64,000 bases of DNA from Geothrix sp. (GCF_030219325.1 NZ_CP126625.1:3646857-3710856), one strand, 5' to 3'. Positions 1 to 8,954 are shown, counted from the first letter of the stretch. Numbers and translations: made by a program. Notes: a model not told the origin generated them from the sequence alone.

Positions 1-1367
1 ATGATGAGGGCCCCGGTCCAGATCAGCACGTCCCAGGCGTTGTGCTCTTCCAACACATCCTTCCAGTTGAGCACGCCCGTGAGCAGCAGCAGGCCCAGGC
101 CCAGCAGGGCGGCGGTGGTGCCGTCGATGCCGAAGGACTTCTCGCCGATCACCCACAACACCAGGACGAAGGCGAAAACCGCCACCATCAGCCACTCGGC
201 CATGGAGGGCTTGCCCATCTCCTTCAGCTTCGCCTTGGCCATCTCGACGGCTTCGGGCGTCTCGGTGATCTCCGGCTTGTAGAGCTTGTAGAGCAGGTAG
301 GGGATCACCAGCAGGCCCACGAGGCCCGGCACGATGGCCGCCACGAACCAGCTGTTCCAGGTGATGGTGATGCCGAAGTCCGCCGCGAACTTCTGGGTCA
401 TGGGGTTCGCGGCCATGGCCGTGAGGAACATGGCGCTGATGATGATGTCGATGTTGAAGCAGGCCATGAACAGGTAGGCGCCGATCTTGCGGGCGGTGCC
501 GTCCTCGGGGTTGCTGCCGTAGGCCCGGGCCAGGGAGCGCACGATCGGCATCATGATGCCGGCGGTGCGGGCTGTGTTGCTGGGCACCACTGGGCCGAGC
601 ACGAACTCGGTGGCGGCGAGACCGTAGGCCAGGCCCAGGGTCCGCTTGCCCAGCAGCTTCATGAAGAAATAGGCGATGCGGGTGCCGAGGCCGGTCTTGA
701 TGAAGCCCCGGGCGAACATGAAGGCCACGATGATGAGCCAGAGAGTCTTCTCGGCGAAGCCGCTGAGGCTGTCTGCCACCGGCAGGGTGCCGGTGATGGC
801 CGTGAGCGCGACCCCGATGATGGCCACGGCGCCCATGGGCAGGGGCCGCAGGATGATGCCCAGGATGGTCGCCACGAAGATGGCGAAGAGGTGCAGGCCG
901 CGGGTCCAGTCCTCCCGGCGTACCTTCTCGGATTCGGCCTTGGCCTTGGCATCCGCTTCGGCTTTCACCTTGGCCTCGGCGTCGGCCTTGACCTTGGCGG
1001 CAGCCTCCAGCTTGGCCTTGGCGGCCTCCTCGGCCTCCTTCTGCATCTGCTCCTTGGCGGACAGGGCGGGCTTCTTGGCGGCCTTGGGCTCGGCCTTGGC
1101 CTTGGCATCCACCTTGGCTTCAGGCTTGCTCTCAGGCTTCGCGGGCTTGGCTTCGGTCTTGGCGCCCTTGTCGCCGGGCTTGGCCTTGTCGGCCGGCTTG
1201 GCGGCGCCCTTGGCGCTGACACTGCCCGTGAAGAACTTCGCGTCGGGGACCTGGGTGACCTTCGGCAGGCCGAAATAAAGGAGACACCCTACGGCGAGGG
1301 TGACCAGCAGCTGGATGGGCTTCGCCCCTTGCCAGCCGTTGGATTTGTTGGAATCAGGAGTGGTCAT
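1..1367 (-). CDS. DASS-family anion/dicarboxylate symporter, C-terminus cut by window edge
   Basis: Integral inner-membrane transporter of the divalent anion:Na+ symporter (CitT/SLC13) type, expected to import di- or tricarboxylates. The visible 455 residues start at the ATG on the complement of 1365-1367. They show one membrane segment (about 18-34), then a very unusual Lys/Ala/Glu-rich stretch (about 52-150), then the family body with successive hydrophobic helices. A Ser-Asn-Thr-Ala motif in a VVPSNTARTAG context matches the family's cation and substrate site. The reading frame runs off the left edge, so the last helices are missing. It lies 21 bp downstream of a porin on the same strand and beside a TctD/TctE-like regulator pair, which suggests regulated carboxylate uptake. 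The substrate is inferred from family and context only. Confidence 0.88.
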   Translation of the reverse strand, partial: MTTPDSNKSNGWQGAKPIQLLVTLAVGCLLYFGLPKVTQVPDAKFFTGSVSAKGAAKPADKAKPGDKGAKTEAKPAKPESKPEAKVDAKAKAEPKAAKKPALSAKEQMQKEAEEAAKAKLEAAAKVKADAEAKVKAEADAKAKAESEKVRREDWTRGLHLFAIFVATILGIILRPLPMGAVAIIGVALTAITGTLPVADSLSGFAEKTLWLIIVAFMFARGFIKTGLGTRIAYFFMKLLGKRTLGLAYGLAATEFVLGPVVPSNTARTAGIMMPIVRSLARAYGSNPEDGTARKIGAYLFMACFNIDIIISAMFLTAMAANPMTQKFAADFGITITWNSWFVAAIVPGLVGLLVIPYLLYKLYKPEITETPEAVEMAKAKLKEMGKPSMAEWLMVAVFAFVLVLWVIGEKSFGIDGTTAALLGLGLLLLTGVLNWKDVLEEHNAWDVLIWTGALI

Positions 1368-1388
1368 GAAGGTATCCCGTCAAGGAGA

Positions 1389-2678
1389 TCAGAGGGACAT
1401 GCGCAGGCCGAGGCCCATTTCGGTCTGGGAATCCTTGGGCACGCCGGTGGACAGCTTAAAGGAGTCCGTCAGCTTCATGTAGGTGAAAACGCCATAGAAC
1501 TCGATGCCCTTGCGCAGGTAGTTGCGGAAGGCGGCATAGGCGACGTTCTTGCCACCGTTGACGTAGGCGGCAGTGCCCGAGGTGTTGGGAAAGGCAAAAG
1601 CGTTGGGGATGGTGTAGACACCGGCGGCATTCAGGGCCAGGGCGGCGCTGTCCACCTTGATCACCTGGTAGCCCAGGAACCCGGCCCACTGGGGCGAGAA
1701 CTGGTAGGAACCGGACACGGTGTAGGCGTTGTCGGTGCGGGTCGGCTTGCCAGGGTTCTGGTCGGAAGTGTAGTGGAAGTAGCCGGCGTTGATCTTCAGG
1801 GCCTTGGTCAGGTTGATGTTGCCGCCGATGGACATGGATGTCTGGCTGAAGGGCACGACGGTGGCGTTGGTGGCACCGGTGTTGTTGGTGGTGGTGTAGA
1901 AGGCGGACATGTGCCAGGTCGGGGCGTTGAAGCCCGTGGCGACCGAGGCGGTGGAGTTCTTGGTGTTGTTGCTGGACTCGTAGTTCAGGTTGTAGGAGGC
2001 GCCATAGCAGAACCCGTCGGCGGGGGCATACTTCCAGACGATGCCCTTGTCCTGGCGGGTCTGGGCGGGGCCGCCATTGACGGGACTGATGCTGACGCCG
2101 CCGGCGTAGTAGACCAGGGACTTGAAGTTGGAGTTGTTGGTCCAGCCACCCTCGTCGTAGTTCACTTCGGCGTGGTTGAAGGGATCGCAGTAGATCACCG
2201 CGAAATCGCGGGCCAGGGTGTTCTGGCGGCCGAAGGTCAGCTTGCCGAGCTTGCCGCTGATGCCGATCCAGGCATCGCGGTTGAACAGGACGTTGGCCTT
2301 GCCCTGCTCGCCGTCGAAGAGGAAGTATTCGCTCTCCAGCTTGTAGATGACGTTCAGCCCCTCGACGTTGGTCTTGATCGAGCCCTTGAGCCCCCAGCGG
2401 TTGCCGCTGAAGAAGGGTTCGCCCATGTCGATCTTCGACCGGCCATCCGCGGTGACATTGCTCTTGGAAAGCAGGGTCAGATCGATGAGGACGTAGGGGG
2501 TCAGGTACTCGGGGAAGGCCAGGCTGGAAACCGTATCGGCCTTGGCGGCGGCCTTCTTCTCCAGTTCGGCGATGCGGACGTTCTGCCTGGCGAGTTCCGC
2601 CTGCACGTCGGGGGACTGGGCCTGGAGGCACCCGGCCACCAGGAGGGCGGACAGGCTTGCGAGGGCTGAGGTCTTCAT
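1389..2678 (-). CDS. Outer-membrane general porin
   Basis: A 429-residue Gram-negative porin. It has a signal peptide (MKTSALASLSALLVAGCLQA), a short predicted coiled coil (about 28-45), then a barrel rich in alternating aromatic and small residues. The early strand containing RWGLKGS and the FGRQNTLARD segment are typical of trimeric Porin_4-type general porins. It ends in Met-Ser-Leu rather than the common terminal Phe. It is transcribed toward the DASS transporter with a 21-bp gap, so the two probably form an outer plus inner membrane uptake pair. A cleavable signal peptide is more likely than a lipoprotein signal, although an AGC triplet is present. Substrate preference cannot be read from the sequence. 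Confidence 0.88.
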   Translation of the reverse strand: MKTSALASLSALLVAGCLQAQSPDVQAELARQNVRIAELEKKAAAKADTVSSLAFPEYLTPYVLIDLTLLSKSNVTADGRSKIDMGEPFFSGNRWGLKGSIKTNVEGLNVIYKLESEYFLFDGEQGKANVLFNRDAWIGISGKLGKLTFGRQNTLARDFAVIYCDPFNHAEVNYDEGGWTNNSNFKSLVYYAGGVSISPVNGGPAQTRQDKGIVWKYAPADGFCYGASYNLNYESSNNTKNSTASVATGFNAPTWHMSAFYTTTNNTGATNATVVPFSQTSMSIGGNINLTKALKINAGYFHYTSDQNPGKPTRTDNAYTVSGSYQFSPQWAGFLGYQVIKVDSAALALNAAGVYTIPNAFAFPNTSGTAAYVNGGKNVAYAAFRNYLRKGIEFYGVFTYMKLTDSFKLSTGVPKDSQTEMGLGLRMSL

Positions 2679-2902
2679 AACGCTCCTTGAGGGAGATGGG
2701 GGGATGGGTGGCCCGGGCGTGGCGGCTGGCCGGAGGGCCCGGGGAAAAGGAACGGACGAGTGGCAAGTGACAGTCCGGAATCTTGGGCGGCCAAGCTTTC
2801 AGCCACCTTTCAGCCCGAGCGGATGTGCTTTCCGTCACGCCGGGAACGCCGCGCGCCCCGGGTTCGACCATCCTTGGGGTTGGCCGCTCGACGGGAGGTC
2901 CC

Positions 2903-3901
2903 ATGAGGCGCGCGTTCACGTCATCGATGCTCGCCTTGTTCCTGGTGACGGGAACGCTTCCGGCTTTCGCCGCCGAGCGCATCACGCTGATGGTGGGCGG
3001 CATCGACAAGGTCATCTACCTGCCGGTCAAGCTGGCCGAGCAGCTCGGCTACTTCACGGCGGAGGGGCTCGACGTCGAGCTGCGCAGCGAGTGGTCGGGG
3101 ATCCACGGCGTGGACGTGCTGCTGGTGGGCTCGGTCCAGGGCGTGGTGGGCTTCTACGACCACACCATCTACATGCAGTCCAAGGGCAAGGCCGTGATCT
3201 CCGTGGTCCAGTTCGCCCAGGCGCCCGGCGAGGTCGAGCTCGTCTCCACCCGGATGAAGGGGCCCGTGCGCACCCTGGCCGACCTGAAGGACAGCACGCT
3301 GGGCGTGACGGGGCTCGGCTCCTCCACCCAGTTCCTGTCCCGCTACCTGGTGCTCTCCGCGGGCCTGAAGCTGAACCAGGTGGCCTTCGTGCCCGTGGGC
3401 ACCGGGGACAGCTTCATCGACGCCATGACCAAGGGCGCCATCCAGGCGGGCATGACCACGGAGCCCACGGCCTCGCGGATGATCAACAGCGGCCAGGCCC
3501 GGGTGCTGGTGGACCTGCGCACCCCCGAGGACACGGCCAGGGCCCTGGGTGGACCCTACCCCGCGGCCTGCCTCTACATGCAGACGGCCTGGGTGGAGCG
3601 GCACAAACCCGAGGTGCAAAAACTCGTCAACGCCCTGGTGAAGGCCCTCCGCTACATCCAGACCCACACCGCCTCTGAAATCGCCGCCCAGGTGCCACCC
3701 TCCTTCTACGCCGGCGACAAGGCCACCTACGTGAAGGCCCTCGCCCGCAGCAAGCCCATCTTCATCCCCGATGGCCGCATGCCCGCCAACGGCCCGGCCC
3801 ACGTCCTGAAGGTGCTCACCCGCACCGAGAAATCCGTCCAGGGGAAGACCATCGACCTGGGCAGCACCTATACCCTGGAATTCGTCAACGCCGTCAAGTG
3901 A
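2903..3901 (+). CDS. Periplasmic NMT1/TauA-type substrate-binding protein (orphan)
   Basis: A 332-residue periplasmic binding protein of the NMT1/THI5/SsuA/TauA fold. It has a signal peptide ending near AFA-AERIT and then the family opening 'KVIYLPVKLAEQLGYFTAEG', followed by an LGVTGLGSSTQ ligand-loop segment. The ATG at 2903 is chosen because GGGAGGT lies 3-9 bases upstream and the signal peptide begins there. The frame is open further upstream but reads as non-coding. No ABC permease or ATPase gene is adjacent. Instead a response regulator and sensor kinase follow after 24 bp. The protein may therefore present a ligand to the sensor, or work with a permease encoded elsewhere. The ligand is unknown. 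Confidence 0.85.
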   Translation: MRRAFTSSMLALFLVTGTLPAFAAERITLMVGGIDKVIYLPVKLAEQLGYFTAEGLDVELRSEWSGIHGVDVLLVGSVQGVVGFYDHTIYMQSKGKAVISVVQFAQAPGEVELVSTRMKGPVRTLADLKDSTLGVTGLGSSTQFLSRYLVLSAGLKLNQVAFVPVGTGDSFIDAMTKGAIQAGMTTEPTASRMINSGQARVLVDLRTPEDTARALGGPYPAACLYMQTAWVERHKPEVQKLVNALVKALRYIQTHTASEIAAQVPPSFYAGDKATYVKALARSKPIFIPDGRMPANGPAHVLKVLTRTEKSVQGKTIDLGSTYTLEFVNAVK

Positions 3902-3925
3902 ACGCCAACCCGGAGCCCGCGCCCC

Positions 3926-4600
3926 ATGAAGATCCTGCTCGTCGAGGACAACCGCGCCCTCTCGGAGTGGCTGGCGCGGACGCTCCAGGCCGACAAGTAC
4001 ACGGTGGAGTGCGCCTACGATGGCGGCGACGCGGATCAGCTGCTGCGCACCGAGACCTATGACCTGGTCATCCTCGACATTGCCCTGCCCGGCCTCGACG
4101 GACGCGACGTCCTGAAGCGCCTTCGGGGCCGCCACAACCCCGTGCCGGTGCTGATCCTCACGGCCTACGATGGCACCCGGGACCGGGTGGAGGGCCTGGA
4201 CATCGGCGCCGACGACTACATGGCCAAGCCCTTCGAGGTGCATGAGCTGGAGGCCCGCATGCGGGCGCTCCTGCGCCGCGCCAACCAGCAGAAGAACCCC
4301 ATCCTCACCTGCGGCTCCCTGGTCTATGACAGCAACTCCCGCGAGTTCTCCCTGGCGGGCTCGGGACTTGCCCTGACGCCCCGTGAGCATGCGGTCCTGG
4401 AGATGCTGATCATGAAATCCGGCAAGACCGTGAGCAAGAAGGCCCTGGCCGACAGCCTCTTCTCCTTCGACGAGGACGTGAATCCCGACGCCATCGAGAT
4501 CTACGTCCACCGGGTGCGGAAGAAGCTGGAGGGCGGCGACGCGGTGATCGTGACCCTGCGGGGCCTCGGCTACCTCCTGAAGCCCCGCTATGAGCAGTAG
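3926..4600 (+). CDS. OmpR-family response regulator, TctD-like
   Basis: A 224-residue DNA-binding response regulator. The receiver domain (1-115) has the acidic pair at 7-8, phospho-acceptor Asp51 in LVILDIALPG and a conserved Lys in AKPFE. A winged-helix OmpR/PhoB domain (about 128-220) ends in the HRVRKKL and LRGLGYLLK motifs. The opening (MKILLVEDNRALSEWLARTL) is characteristic of the TctD subgroup that controls tricarboxylate transport. Its stop overlaps the start of the sensor-kinase gene by 11 bp, so the pair is cotranscribed. The expected targets are the divergent porin and DASS genes, but no operator repeats were identified in 2679-2902. Confidence 0.9.
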   Translation: MKILLVEDNRALSEWLARTLQADKYTVECAYDGGDADQLLRTETYDLVILDIALPGLDGRDVLKRLRGRHNPVPVLILTAYDGTRDRVEGLDIGADDYMAKPFEVHELEARMRALLRRANQQKNPILTCGSLVYDSNSREFSLAGSGLALTPREHAVLEMLIMKSGKTVSKKALADSLFSFDEDVNPDAIEIYVHRVRKKLEGGDAVIVTLRGLGYLLKPRYEQ

Positions 4601-5984
4601 GATGTTCTCCAGCCTCCGGGCCCGCCTGCTGCTGTGGCTGCTGGTCCCTCTCGGGGCCTCGGCCCTTTTGAACATCTGGTTCGCGCGGCGGGAAGCCCTG
4701 AACACCGCCACCGTGGTGCAGGACCGCCTGCTGCTGGGCTCGGCCCGCATCATCGCGCAGCAGATCCAGTACGAGGACGGCGTGCTGGAGGTCGCCATCC
4801 CGCCCGCCGCCCTGGAGCTGTTCCAGTCCACCGAACAGGACCGGGTCTTCTACCGCATCGCCTCGGCCCGGGGGGTCCTGCTGTCGGGTTACGCCGAGCT
4901 GCCGCCGCCGCCCAGCAGCCTGAAGCCCGAGGAGTCGCTCCACTTCAGCGCCGTGGTGCGCGATCAGCCCGTGCGCGTGGTGGCCTACGCCCAGCCCGTC
5001 TTCGCGGCCCCGGACGAGGGCCCCGTGGTGATCGAGGTCGCCCAGACCTACCAGGCCCACCGGCGCCTGGTCCGGCAGATCTGGGCCACCAGCCTCCGCC
5101 AGGAGGCCTGGATGTTGGCCCTGGTGGCCGTCCTCGCCTGGATTTCCCTGCGCCGGGGCCTCAAGGGCATCGTGCGCCTGGGCGACAAGGTCCGCGAGCG
5201 CACCCCGGGTTCCCTCGAACCCCTCGATCCAGGTCCCGTCCCCCACGAACTCCAGCCCCTGGTGGGCGCCATCAATGGCTACGTCCAGCGTCTCGACGCC
5301 CAGATGGCGGTGCGCAGCCGCTTCATCGCCAACGCCTCGCACCAGCTGCGCACGCCGTTCACGGTCCTGCAGACCCAGGTCAACTTCGGCCTGCGCAGCC
5401 CCGAGCCCGGCCAGAAGGACGAGGCCCTCAGGGCCATCTTCCAGGGCGTGAGAAGCGGCACCCGCCTGGTGAACCAGCTCCTGAGCCTATCCACGGCGGA
5501 AGCCGGAGTGCAGCATCCCCGCCCGCCGGTGCCCGTGAACCTGGTGGACCTGGTGCAGCGGGTGCTGGAGGAGCAGGCGGCCCTGGCCCAGGCCAAGGAC
5601 ATCGACCTGGGCCTCGACCTCCAGACGGACCGGGTGGAGATTCTGGCCTCCTCCTCCATGCTCCACGAGCTGGTGGCGAACCTGGTGGACAACGCCCTGC
5701 GCTACACCCCCGCGGGGGGCGTGGTCACCGTGGCCGTGCGGCGCATGGAGGAGCTGGTGATCCTGCGCGTGGAGGACAACGGGCCGGGCATCCCGCCGGA
5801 GGACCGGGCCCGCGTGTTCGAGCGCTTCTGCCGCCTCCATGACGACGACACGCCGGGCTGCGGCCTGGGCCTGTCCATCGTCCAGGAGGTGGCCCAGGCC
5901 CTGGGCGCCGAGGTCCAGCTCTCGGATCCGGCCGTGGGCACAGGCCTGGTGGTCACCCTGGTGTTTCCCGCTTCGCCACGATGA
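4590..5984 (+). CDS. TctE-like sensor histidine kinase
   Basis: A 464-residue inner-membrane sensor kinase. Two membrane segments (about 12-30 and 172-187) flank a roughly 140-residue periplasmic domain of the type seen N-terminally in TctE kinases. A short linker, a HisKA domain with phospho-acceptor His251 in NASHQLRTP, and an ATPase domain follow, with an N box (ELVANLVDNALRY), a DNGPGIP G1 box and a GCGLGLSIV G2 box. An alternative ATG at 4602 would remove four residues, and neither start has a strong Shine-Dalgarno sequence. It partners the regulator it overlaps. Its last 32 bp overlap the convergent methyltransferase gene on the other strand. Confidence 0.9.
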   Translation: MSSRMFSSLRARLLLWLLVPLGASALLNIWFARREALNTATVVQDRLLLGSARIIAQQIQYEDGVLEVAIPPAALELFQSTEQDRVFYRIASARGVLLSGYAELPPPPSSLKPEESLHFSAVVRDQPVRVVAYAQPVFAAPDEGPVVIEVAQTYQAHRRLVRQIWATSLRQEAWMLALVAVLAWISLRRGLKGIVRLGDKVRERTPGSLEPLDPGPVPHELQPLVGAINGYVQRLDAQMAVRSRFIANASHQLRTPFTVLQTQVNFGLRSPEPGQKDEALRAIFQGVRSGTRLVNQLLSLSTAEAGVQHPRPPVPVNLVDLVQRVLEEQAALAQAKDIDLGLDLQTDRVEILASSSMLHELVANLVDNALRYTPAGGVVTVAVRRMEELVILRVEDNGPGIPPEDRARVFERFCRLHDDDTPGCGLGLSIVQEVAQALGAEVQLSDPAVGTGLVVTLVFPASPR

Positions 5985-6729
5985 AGAGCCGCTGGAACCA
6001 GAACGGCGTCCGCCCCGTCCCGTCCATCGGATAGGCCTCGCGGAGGCGCTGCCGGTAGGCCTCCAGGAAGGCGCCCCGCTCCTCATCACGCAGGGCGTCC
6101 ATCAGCGGGACGAGGAGGCTGCCCCGGGTCCAGGCCGCCACGGGATCCGGCCCCTCGAGGCGGTGGAGGTAGTCGGTCTGCCAGACGTCCAGGTGCGGGG
6201 CCCAGGGTTCGAGCCAGCGCACATAGGCCTCCGGCTCCGCCACGGGCTGCCTGCGGAGGAGGGGCCCGAGGCGCTCCCGCCAGGGACCGGCCTCCGCCAC
6301 CTCGAAGGCTGCGAGGTGGGAGGGCCGCCCGTGGTTGCGGGGCATCTGGACCGCCAGGCAGCCGCCGGGCTTCAGGAAGGTCAGCAGGCGGGGGAACAGC
6401 GCGTCGTGCCCATCCAGCCAGTGCAGGGAGGCATTGGCGTAGATGAGGTCCACAGGGTGATCGGGCTGCCAATCCGCGAGATCCGCCAGGATCCACCGGG
6501 CCCCGGGAAGGGCCCCGGCCGCCTGCTGCAGCATCTCCGGGGAGCCGTCCACGCCGGTCAGGCGGGCCCCGGGCCAGCGGGTCTGCAGGATCCGCGCGAC
6601 GTGGCCGGGCCCGCAGCCCAGGTCCACCACGGATTCCGGGGCCTCCAGCGGGACGCGCGCCAGCAGGTCCAGGGCGGGCCGCAGCCGCTCCGCATCGAAG
6701 CTCAGGTACTGGACGGGATCCCAGGGCAT
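5953..6729 (-). CDS. tam: Trans-aconitate 2-methyltransferase
   Basis: A 258-residue cytosolic SAM-dependent methyltransferase that esterifies trans-aconitate, an inhibitory by-product of the TCA intermediate cis-aconitate. Seen: the opening MPWDPVQYLSFDAERLRPA typical of Tam, motif I VVDLGCGPGH (about 35-44), the acidic residue in LTGVDGSPEML, the ANASLHWL segment and the QMPRNHGRPSH segment that distinguishes Tam from other class I methyltransferases. The length (about 250-260) is normal. It is convergent with, and overlaps, the TctE-like kinase gene. Its presence beside a presumed tricarboxylate sensing and uptake locus gives a common metabolic theme. Confidence 0.9.
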   Translation of the reverse strand: MPWDPVQYLSFDAERLRPALDLLARVPLEAPESVVDLGCGPGHVARILQTRWPGARLTGVDGSPEMLQQAAGALPGARWILADLADWQPDHPVDLIYANASLHWLDGHDALFPRLLTFLKPGGCLAVQMPRNHGRPSHLAAFEVAEAGPWRERLGPLLRRQPVAEPEAYVRWLEPWAPHLDVWQTDYLHRLEGPDPVAAWTRGSLLVPLMDALRDEERGAFLEAYRQRLREAYPMDGTGRTPFWFQRLFIVAKRETPG

Positions 6730-6752
6730 GGTCGGCGTCTCCGAATGGACGA

Positions 6753-7913
6753 TCAGCCTACAGCGGTCTCCGGCTCCTTCAGCCGCAGGCTGAGCAGGAT
6801 GGCGGGCACCACCAGCAGGGCCCCCAGGGTCCAGCCCCAGCGGAAGCCGGCGGCCTGCATCACCCAGCCGAGCCCCAGGCTGCCCAGGGCGATGCCCGCA
6901 TCGAAGGCGAAGTAGAGGGCGCCCACCGCCGCGCCATGGCGGTCGGCCTTCGCCCGCCCGATGACGTGGGTGAACATCAGGGTCTGGCTCATGCCGAAGC
7001 CTGAGCCGTAGAGCAGCCCCGACAGGATGTGCCGCGTCTGTCCGCCGGGCATCACGCCCAGCAGCAGGTTCCCCAGGAGGGCCAGGGCCAGCATCCAGGG
7101 GATCAGGCGGGCGGGCGACACCCGCCGGCCGCTCAGGCCCAGCAGCAGCCGCATGCCCACCATGCCGATGGCGAAGCAGGTGAGGTAGGCCGAGGGCCAG
7201 TACAGGCCGAGGCCCCGGGCCTCCTGCGCGGAGTAGGGCGCCATGGGCCCGTCGCCCAGGCAGAGCAGGAAGAGGATCAGCGCGGGACCGAAGACCCAGG
7301 GATCAGGCCAGCCCAGGCCCCGTCGGGGCTGGACCGCGCTGACCCGCTCCCCGCCGGGCAGGTTGCGGACCACCAGGAACAGGCCCGCGAGCACGACGGC
7401 AAAGGCCAGGCAGATGGCCTGGAAGCCCACTCGCGGATAGAGCCAGACCCCCAGCAGGGGTCCGATGGCCACGCCCGCGGGCGCCGCCATGCCGAAGAGG
7501 GCCAGACCCTCCCCGCGGCGCTCCGGGATCAGCGAGCCCCCGACCCAGGCCAGGGCTCCGGTCCTTAGCGCGGACCACATCAGCCCGTGGAGCGGCGCCA
7601 GCAGGAAGAAGGCCCAGCGCACCGGCAGGAAGGCATAGGCCACGAAGAAACCCGCGGCGGCCAGGGTGGCCCAGCTCAGCAGGGGGCGCTGGCCGACGCG
7701 GTCGCCCAGGGGCCCCGAGACCAGGCAGCCCAGCCCCGAGCCGAGCCAGAAGGCCGACTGGAAGCGCCCGCTTTCGGCGATGGCGGCGCCCAGGTCCCGG
7801 AGGTGGAGGGGCACCACCGGGAAGAGCAGGAAGCCTGCCACGAAGGACAGGAAGTAGAACCACCAGAGCGCCGTGAAGGAAGGACCGAAGGACCGCGTGC
7901 CCGGAGCGCTCAT
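6753..7913 (-). CDS. Major facilitator superfamily transporter
   Basis: A 386-residue inner-membrane protein with about twelve hydrophobic helices. The family loop motif between helices 2 and 3 is visible as SGPLGDRVGQRPLL, and a second-half loop reads GLSGRRVSP. The ATG on the complement of 7911-7913 places the first helix immediately after a short polar N-terminus. It ends 23 bp upstream of tam on the same strand and is 35 bp downstream of the glycosyltransferase gene, so the three could be cotranscribed. Substrate and direction of transport are not evident; drug or sugar efflux and metabolite uptake are all possible. Confidence 0.85.
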   Translation of the reverse strand: MSAPGTRSFGPSFTALWWFYFLSFVAGFLLFPVVPLHLRDLGAAIAESGRFQSAFWLGSGLGCLVSGPLGDRVGQRPLLSWATLAAAGFFVAYAFLPVRWAFFLLAPLHGLMWSALRTGALAWVGGSLIPERRGEGLALFGMAAPAGVAIGPLLGVWLYPRVGFQAICLAFAVVLAGLFLVVRNLPGGERVSAVQPRRGLGWPDPWVFGPALILFLLCLGDGPMAPYSAQEARGLGLYWPSAYLTCFAIGMVGMRLLLGLSGRRVSPARLIPWMLALALLGNLLLGVMPGGQTRHILSGLLYGSGFGMSQTLMFTHVIGRAKADRHGAAVGALYFAFDAGIALGSLGLGWVMQAAGFRWGWTLGALLVVPAILLSLRLKEPETAVG

Positions 7914-7948
7914 GCCCCCAGCATGTCAGGCGGCGGCTGTGCCCTGGT

Positions 7949-8899
7949 TCACTTCGCCTGGTGGATCTTCTTCACCATGTAGCGGGGCCGGTCGCGCACT
8001 TCCTGGTAGATGCGGCCGATGTACTCGCCCAGCAGGCCGAAGGCGATGAACTGGCAGCCCACGAAGAAGAAGAGGATGGCGAACAGCGTGAACACGCCCT
8101 GGGCCGTGCCCTCGGGATGCAGGAAGCGGTAGACCACCAGGCCCAGGAAGAGCAGGAAGCCCACGCCGGCGGTGATGACGCCGAAGACGCTGAGCATCTG
8201 CAGGGGCAGGAGGCTGAAGCTGGTGAGCAGGTCGAACTGGAGGTTGATGAGCTTCCAGAGGCCGTACTTGCTCTCCCCGGCGGCCCGCTCGGCGTGGGCC
8301 ACGGGCACCTCCGTGATGCGCTTGGCGAAGCTGTTGGCCAGGGCGGGGATGAAGCTCGAACGCTCCTTGCAGAGCAGCATGGCGTTCACCACCTCGCGGC
8401 TGTAGGCCCGCAGCATGCAGCCGTAGTCGTGCAGCTTCACGCCGGTGGTCTTGCGGGTGACCGCGTTGACGATCTTGCTGGGCATGGTGCGGAAGAAGCT
8501 GTCGTTCTCCTGGCGGCCCTGGCGCCAGCCGCCCACCACGTCGAAGCCCTCCTCCACCTTGGCCACCAGCTTGGGGATCTCCTCGGGCGGGTTCTGCAGG
8601 TCGGCATCGAGGGTCACCACGATCTGCCCCTGCACCTCGGCGAAGGCGCCGAAGATGGCGCTGTGCTGGCCGTAGTTGCGGTTGAACTCCACGATCTTGA
8701 TCCGGGGCTCGGTCTTGGCGAGGTCGATGAGCATGGACAGGCTGCGGTCCCGGCTGCCGTCATCCGTGAAGATGACCTCCCAGGGCCTGGCCGGATCGGT
8801 GAAGTGCTCCGCCATGACCCGGGACAGCCGCCCCCACAGCGTGGGGATATTCTCCTCCTCGTTGTAGATGGGGATGACGATGCTGAGGTAGGGGTCCAT
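7949..8899 (-). CDS. Polyprenyl-phosphate glycosyltransferase (GT2, DPM1/GtrB/ArnC-like)
   Basis: A 316-residue membrane glycosyltransferase expected to move a sugar from a nucleotide donor to undecaprenyl phosphate on the cytoplasmic face. The GT-A domain (1-225) opens with LSIVIPIYNEEENIP. It has the TDDGSRDRS donor-binding segment, the DADLQNPPEEIP metal and catalytic segment, and the YGCMLRAYSREVV segment typical of DPM1/GtrB relatives. Two C-terminal membrane segments (about 232-255 and 267-290) are followed by the family ending LGEYIGRIYQEVRDRPRY. The 55-bp region shared with the divergent regulator gene must contain both promoters. Sugar identity cannot be assigned. Confidence 0.88.
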   Translation of the reverse strand: MDPYLSIVIPIYNEEENIPTLWGRLSRVMAEHFTDPARPWEVIFTDDGSRDRSLSMLIDLAKTEPRIKIVEFNRNYGQHSAIFGAFAEVQGQIVVTLDADLQNPPEEIPKLVAKVEEGFDVVGGWRQGRQENDSFFRTMPSKIVNAVTRKTTGVKLHDYGCMLRAYSREVVNAMLLCKERSSFIPALANSFAKRITEVPVAHAERAAGESKYGLWKLINLQFDLLTSFSLLPLQMLSVFGVITAGVGFLLFLGLVVYRFLHPEGTAQGVFTLFAILFFFVGCQFIAFGLLGEYIGRIYQEVRDRPRYMVKKIHQAK

Positions 8900-8954
8900 G
8901 GGCGCTCCGAAGGGTCCATTCTAGTAGGATCAACAGATCCCCGGAGTCCTCCCC

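Noticed and set aside
42-2669. Very long plus-strand frame opposite the DASS transporter and porin
   Set aside because: It is rich in Gly, His and Leu repeats and reads as the complement of two well-supported genes on the other strand. High-GC DNA creates such shadows.
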